From contig JBKCVM010000130.1 in assembly GCA_046317855.1 (NCBI GenBank), positions 1 through 18,221 of the forward strand: a stretch of DNA of 18,221 nucleotides, written 5' to 3'. Below are positions 14,861 through 18,221 of this stretch, piece after piece. Below the pieces are notes generated by a model. The model saw nothing but the letters and a program-made list of their open reading frames with translations. It made no database searches and was not told the DNA's origin. The translations under genes and the position numbers were made by a program. The DNA is from CAIOHW01 sp046317855 (GTDB lineage: Bacteria; Bdellovibrionota; UBA1018). Position 1 is the first letter of the stretch. Each line of letters begins with the position of its first letter.

Positions 14861-16421
14861 GCTGGCCCCGTCTGCAACGCTTGCAGTGGCGGCTACACTC
14901 CTGGTGACTTCGAGTGCGCTGGCCTCTACTGAATTCGATCGACGCTACTCCCTCGAGACCATTGGCGTCTTACGGTCGCACGATAACGTCGACGGACTTT
15001 TCACAGACTATGTGGCGCGAGCCATCGAAGAGTATTTTGCATTGCAACCCCGGTTCGTGTTGCAGGACCTTTCACGTTCGAACACTGTGCTCAGTTCATC
15101 TCAGATCGCTTATCCAAAAATCATTGAAGACGACCAGATCCTGTCCAAAGTAGCACGCAGCTCTCGAAGCGCCACTTTGCTGAGAACACGAATCTTTAAA
15201 GAGGGTCCTCGATACCGCTTTACAATGGACTGGCTCCACGCCCCCAAAATGGAAGCCATCTCGACCGAAGTCTTTTACATGGACGAACCAGAACCAGGAA
15301 AAGCCCTTGGATCGGACGAGATCAAAAGTCAGCTTGCTGCGGCTCTGGACCGCCTTGTGAAAAAAATTCCTTTTCAGGGCCACATCACGGGCAGAGATCA
15401 AGATTCTGTGACCCTGAACCTAGGCGAAGGCGCCGGCCTTAAGCGCGGTGACACCCTAGTGGTCGGGACGCTTGAAGAAGTGAAACGTCACCCTCTCCTG
15501 AAAAGTATTGTCGAATGGCGTATTGCTGAAACAGGAAGAATCGAAGTCGAGCAAGTCGATCGCGGCGTGACCTTTGGACGAGTGATTGAAGAGGGGCAAG
15601 GTGCGTCTCAAGGCAGGACCGTTGCAAAGCTCAACAAAGTGATCCGTATTTTGCCAAAATCAGAATCTCCGCAAAGCACCGGCCAAGCCGATCCTACCTC
15701 ATCAGCTCCCCTTCCAGCTTTGCCCGACCGACTCGACCCGCCTCGTTATGGCTGGATCTCGGCCGGTGCGGACCTTGGCAGCATGGGACGGCAGACCTCT
15801 AATGCAGAGGGAACTGCAGGACGCGACGGAAGTGGAGTGGGAGCTGGGGCACGAGCTGAGGCTCAAGTTTGGCTTAATCGTGAGTGGTTCGTAGAGGGCA
15901 TCCTCGGTTTCTCATACTATCCTTATTCACAGAACGATCTGGCTACGGGCGCTGCCACTGGAACTTCATCCACGGCCACGCTTTTTCAACAGCGACTAGG
16001 AGTGGGCTACACTTACCTTCCGGGATTTGATTTTTTTGCAGCCAAGAGCTGGATCAAGTTGGGCACCCAGTCTAACGTTTTTACATTGGCCGGAAACAGC
16101 ACCGAACAAACGGCCCCTGTCACCTTCAGTGGTCTTTACATCGGTCTAGGTGGGGATCTGCCGCTCCGTGGAGACTGGGGCGCGCAAATGAATCTTAACT
16201 TTGGGCTAACCAACTCAGTGACTGAGACCAACGGACCTTTTGGAGAGGCCACGGGCGGAAGCCAAGTTGAGTTTTATGCGGGAGCTTTTAAACGCCTCAA
16301 ACCCAGACTCTTGTTTCGAATGGGCTTTCACTTTGCCTCATACGGGGCTACTTACAGTTCGGGCGCTACGCTGACGCATCGAAATTTTTCGATCACACCT
16401 TCGTGGGTCATGCTGTTTTAG
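14823..16421 (+). CDS. Outer-membrane protein: periplasmic domain plus C-terminal beta-barrel (532 aa)
   Basis: The frame is open from 14604, but ATG 14823 is chosen because it yields a signal peptide (basic n-region, hydrophobic core at about 18-30, SALA-ST near residue 34). Residues 35-270 form a periplasmic part: an alpha/beta domain, then a domain around GAGLKRGDTLVVG (203-215), which has the glycine/lysine/Asp pattern of small beta-barrel repeats as in FlgT-like proteins. After a Pro/Ser linker (280-308), residues 309-532 are glycine-, Tyr- and Phe-rich amphipathic strands ending SWVMLF, a C-terminal Phe typical of BAM substrates. Function is unknown. Its start lies 38 nt inside the preceding HTH gene, suggesting coupling, and ligA follows after 20 nt. 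Confidence 0.82.
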   Translation: MKSSLRRRLFRSELAPSATLAVAATLLVTSSALASTEFDRRYSLETIGVLRSHDNVDGLFTDYVARAIEEYFALQPRFVLQDLSRSNTVLSSSQIAYPKIIEDDQILSKVARSSRSATLLRTRIFKEGPRYRFTMDWLHAPKMEAISTEVFYMDEPEPGKALGSDEIKSQLAAALDRLVKKIPFQGHITGRDQDSVTLNLGEGAGLKRGDTLVVGTLEEVKRHPLLKSIVEWRIAETGRIEVEQVDRGVTFGRVIEEGQGASQGRTVAKLNKVIRILPKSESPQSTGQADPTSSAPLPALPDRLDPPRYGWISAGADLGSMGRQTSNAEGTAGRDGSGVGAGARAEAQVWLNREWFVEGILGFSYYPYSQNDLATGAATGTSSTATLFQQRLGVGYTYLPGFDFFAAKSWIKLGTQSNVFTLAGNSTEQTAPVTFSGLYIGLGGDLPLRGDWGAQMNLNFGLTNSVTETNGPFGEATGGSQVEFYAGAFKRLKPRLLFRMGFHFASYGATYSSGATLTHRNFSITPSWVMLF

Positions 16422-16441
16422 AGCCCTTTAGGTAAGAGTTC

Positions 16442-18221
16442 ATGCAAGCCTTGAAGACCCGCATCGCCGAGCTCACGCGGCAGATCCAGCACCACGACCA
16501 TTGCTACTACGTGCTCGATCGCCCAGAGATTTCGGACGCCCAGTATGACCGGCTCTTTAGGGAGCTGCAAACTCTCGAAGAGCAGCACCCAGAGCTCAGG
16601 CTGCCCGACTCTCCCACCCGTCGCGTGGGAGGAGCACCCATCGAAGAATTTTCAAAATCCAGGCACGGTGTTCCGATGCTTTCGCTCTCAAACGCTCTGA
16701 ACGAAGAAGAATTCGTAGCTTTTGACGAGCGGGTGCATCGATTCTTAGACCTGCCCATTTCGGACTCACTTGAGTACTTTGCGGAGCTCAAGTTTGACGG
16801 CCTTTCAATCAATCTCACTTACCGCGACGGGGTACTCGCCTCAGCCGCCACTCGAGGCGACGGCGAAGTGGGTGAAGATGTGACGCAGAATATCTGCACG
16901 ATTGCATCGATTCCGCTCAGGCTCCGGACCCACGCTCCTCCCGCTCTCATTGAAATCCGGGGAGAAATCCTACTCCCCATTGCTGATTTTGAGAAACTCA
17001 ACGCTGAACAGTCGCTACGCGGTCAAAAACTCTTTGCTAACCCCCGCAACGCTGCAGCCGGTTCGGTACGCCAGCTTGACCCGGCCATTGCGGCGTCGCG
17101 CCCGCTTACTGGATTTTTTTACGGAATGGGCGCCGTGCAGAACGGGGCGCCGCTCGCGCGGACGATGGCCGAGTACGAAAATCTACTTGAAGTCTGGGGG
17201 TTTCGAGTGGGTGCGCATCGGCGCGTGTGCCGCGGCGTAGAAGAAGTTCTTCAATTTTATCGAGAAATTGAACGCGAGCGCGATGCACTGGCATTTGAGA
17301 TTGACGGAGTCGTCGTAAAGCTCAACCGGCTAGATCAACTCGATCAAGCAGGCACCGTCTCACGCAGCCCTCGCGGTATGGTGGCGTTCAAGTACCCACC
17401 TCGCCAGGAGTCGACGACGATCGAAGACATCATCGTGCAAGTAGGGCGTACGGGCGCACTCACTCCGGTGGCAGTGGTTGCACCAGTTAGGCTTGGCGGA
17501 GCTACGGTCAGACGTGCAACGCTACACAACCAAGATGAGATCGACCGCAAAGACATTCGGATCGGGGACCGAGTACTGATTCAGCGCGCGGGAGACGTGA
17601 TTCCAGAAGTCGTGCAAGTCATTACACAAGTGCGCTCCGGAACAGAGAAGAAGTTCAGACTTCCGACCCATTGCCCCGTCTGTGGAAGTGCGGTGACGCG
17701 TAAAGAGGGCGAGGCGATCATCCGTTGCACCGCTCGAAACTGCGTGGCCCAGCTCAAAGAGCGCATCCGGCATCTCGTCATGAAGGACGCCCTGAATGTC
17801 GAAGGGCTGGGAGAAAAAATTGTCGAACAGCTGGTGGATGAGGGACTCATTCGGCACCTTGCCGATGTCTTCAAGCTCAAGCTGCAACAATTTTTAGGTC
17901 TTGAAGGCTTTGCGGAGAAGTCCAGCCAGAACCTGATCGATGCGATTGAGGCCGCTCGCACGCCAGATCTCTACCGGCTGATCTTTGGCCTCGGGATCCG
18001 GCACGTGGGCGAGGCCACCTCCAAGCAGCTGGCGCGCAAGTTTGGATCGATCGCAGCGCTGATGGACGCTACTGAAGAAGCTCTTTTAGAGGTCGAGGAC
18101 ATCGGTCCCGAAGTGGCTCGCAGCATTTTGGAGCATTTTTCACACCCTGAGATCCGACGCGAGGTGCTAGAGCTTTTGGCTGAGGTCAAGCCCAAGGCTC
18201 CACAGCCTAGGTCAGTAGGCG
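16442..18221 (+). CDS. ligA: NAD-dependent DNA ligase LigA, 3' end outside window
   Basis: LigA seals nicks in DNA in replication and repair, using NAD to form a lysyl-AMP intermediate. The N-terminal Ia domain (HHDHCYYVLDRPEISDAQYD, residues 17-36) binds NAD. The adenylated Lys is K117 in KFDG (117-120), followed by nucleotidyltransferase motifs including TRGDGEVGEDVT, an OB fold around VGRTGALTPVA, a Cys4 zinc finger (C411, C414, C429, C434) and a helix-hairpin-helix domain. The window ends at residue 593, just before the expected BRCT domain. All seen key residues are intact and the frame has no stop. ATG 16442 follows GGTAAGAG and lies 20 nt after the barrel gene, so it may be cotranscribed with the two upstream genes. 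Confidence 0.97.
   Translation, partial: MQALKTRIAELTRQIQHHDHCYYVLDRPEISDAQYDRLFRELQTLEEQHPELRLPDSPTRRVGGAPIEEFSKSRHGVPMLSLSNALNEEEFVAFDERVHRFLDLPISDSLEYFAELKFDGLSINLTYRDGVLASAATRGDGEVGEDVTQNICTIASIPLRLRTHAPPALIEIRGEILLPIADFEKLNAEQSLRGQKLFANPRNAAAGSVRQLDPAIAASRPLTGFFYGMGAVQNGAPLARTMAEYENLLEVWGFRVGAHRRVCRGVEEVLQFYREIERERDALAFEIDGVVVKLNRLDQLDQAGTVSRSPRGMVAFKYPPRQESTTIEDIIVQVGRTGALTPVAVVAPVRLGGATVRRATLHNQDEIDRKDIRIGDRVLIQRAGDVIPEVVQVITQVRSGTEKKFRLPTHCPVCGSAVTRKEGEAIIRCTARNCVAQLKERIRHLVMKDALNVEGLGEKIVEQLVDEGLIRHLADVFKLKLQQFLGLEGFAEKSSQNLIDAIEAARTPDLYRLIFGLGIRHVGEATSKQLARKFGSIAALMDATEEALLEVEDIGPEVARSILEHFSHPEIRREVLELLAEVKPKAPQPRSVG

Overview
The window reads as ordinary chromosomal DNA of a Gram-negative bacterium. 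The Gram-negative call rests on two beta-barrel proteins with C-terminal aromatic signatures, a patatin-like phospholipase and many Sec signal peptides. Moderate GC, TTG and GTG starts and a high share of unrecognised secreted proteins would suit a deltaproteobacterial or Bdellovibrionota-like lineage, but that placement is only an inference. I see no transposase, integrase, CRISPR array, phage gene or plasmid gene.

Layout. Position 1 to 1245 is the N-terminal four fifths of an ABC-F ATPase (minus strand, cut by the window edge). Diverging from it is a coupled pair: a small protein of about 100 residues and a 316-residue protein with an HExxH motif, overlapping by ATGA. Positions 2557 to 10193 hold four large secreted proteins of unknown function and a PAP2-type phosphatase, in alternating orientation with very tight convergent ends. 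A small outer-membrane barrel (10350-10895), a strong hairpin, a short upstream ORF and a fatty acid desaturase (11100-12128) follow, then a minus-strand tRNA-Ser(CGA), another exported unknown, a clear rho-independent terminator, and a patatin-like phospholipase (13197-14510). The right end is a plus-strand operon-like run: a helix-turn-helix/coiled-coil protein, a periplasmic-domain plus beta-barrel outer-membrane protein overlapping it by 38 nt, and the NAD-dependent DNA ligase ligA (cut by the window edge just before its BRCT domain).

How the genes fit together. Three genes act on lipids (PAP2 phosphatase, desaturase, patatin phospholipase) and at least seven products are exported, so the centre of the window looks devoted to the cell envelope. 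They are not one operon. No complete novel system is evident. The points most worth following are the HExxH pair, a 10-nt poly-G tract at the start of a secreted-protein gene, and an 11-codon ORF with an excellent ribosome site in front of an SD-less desaturase gene.
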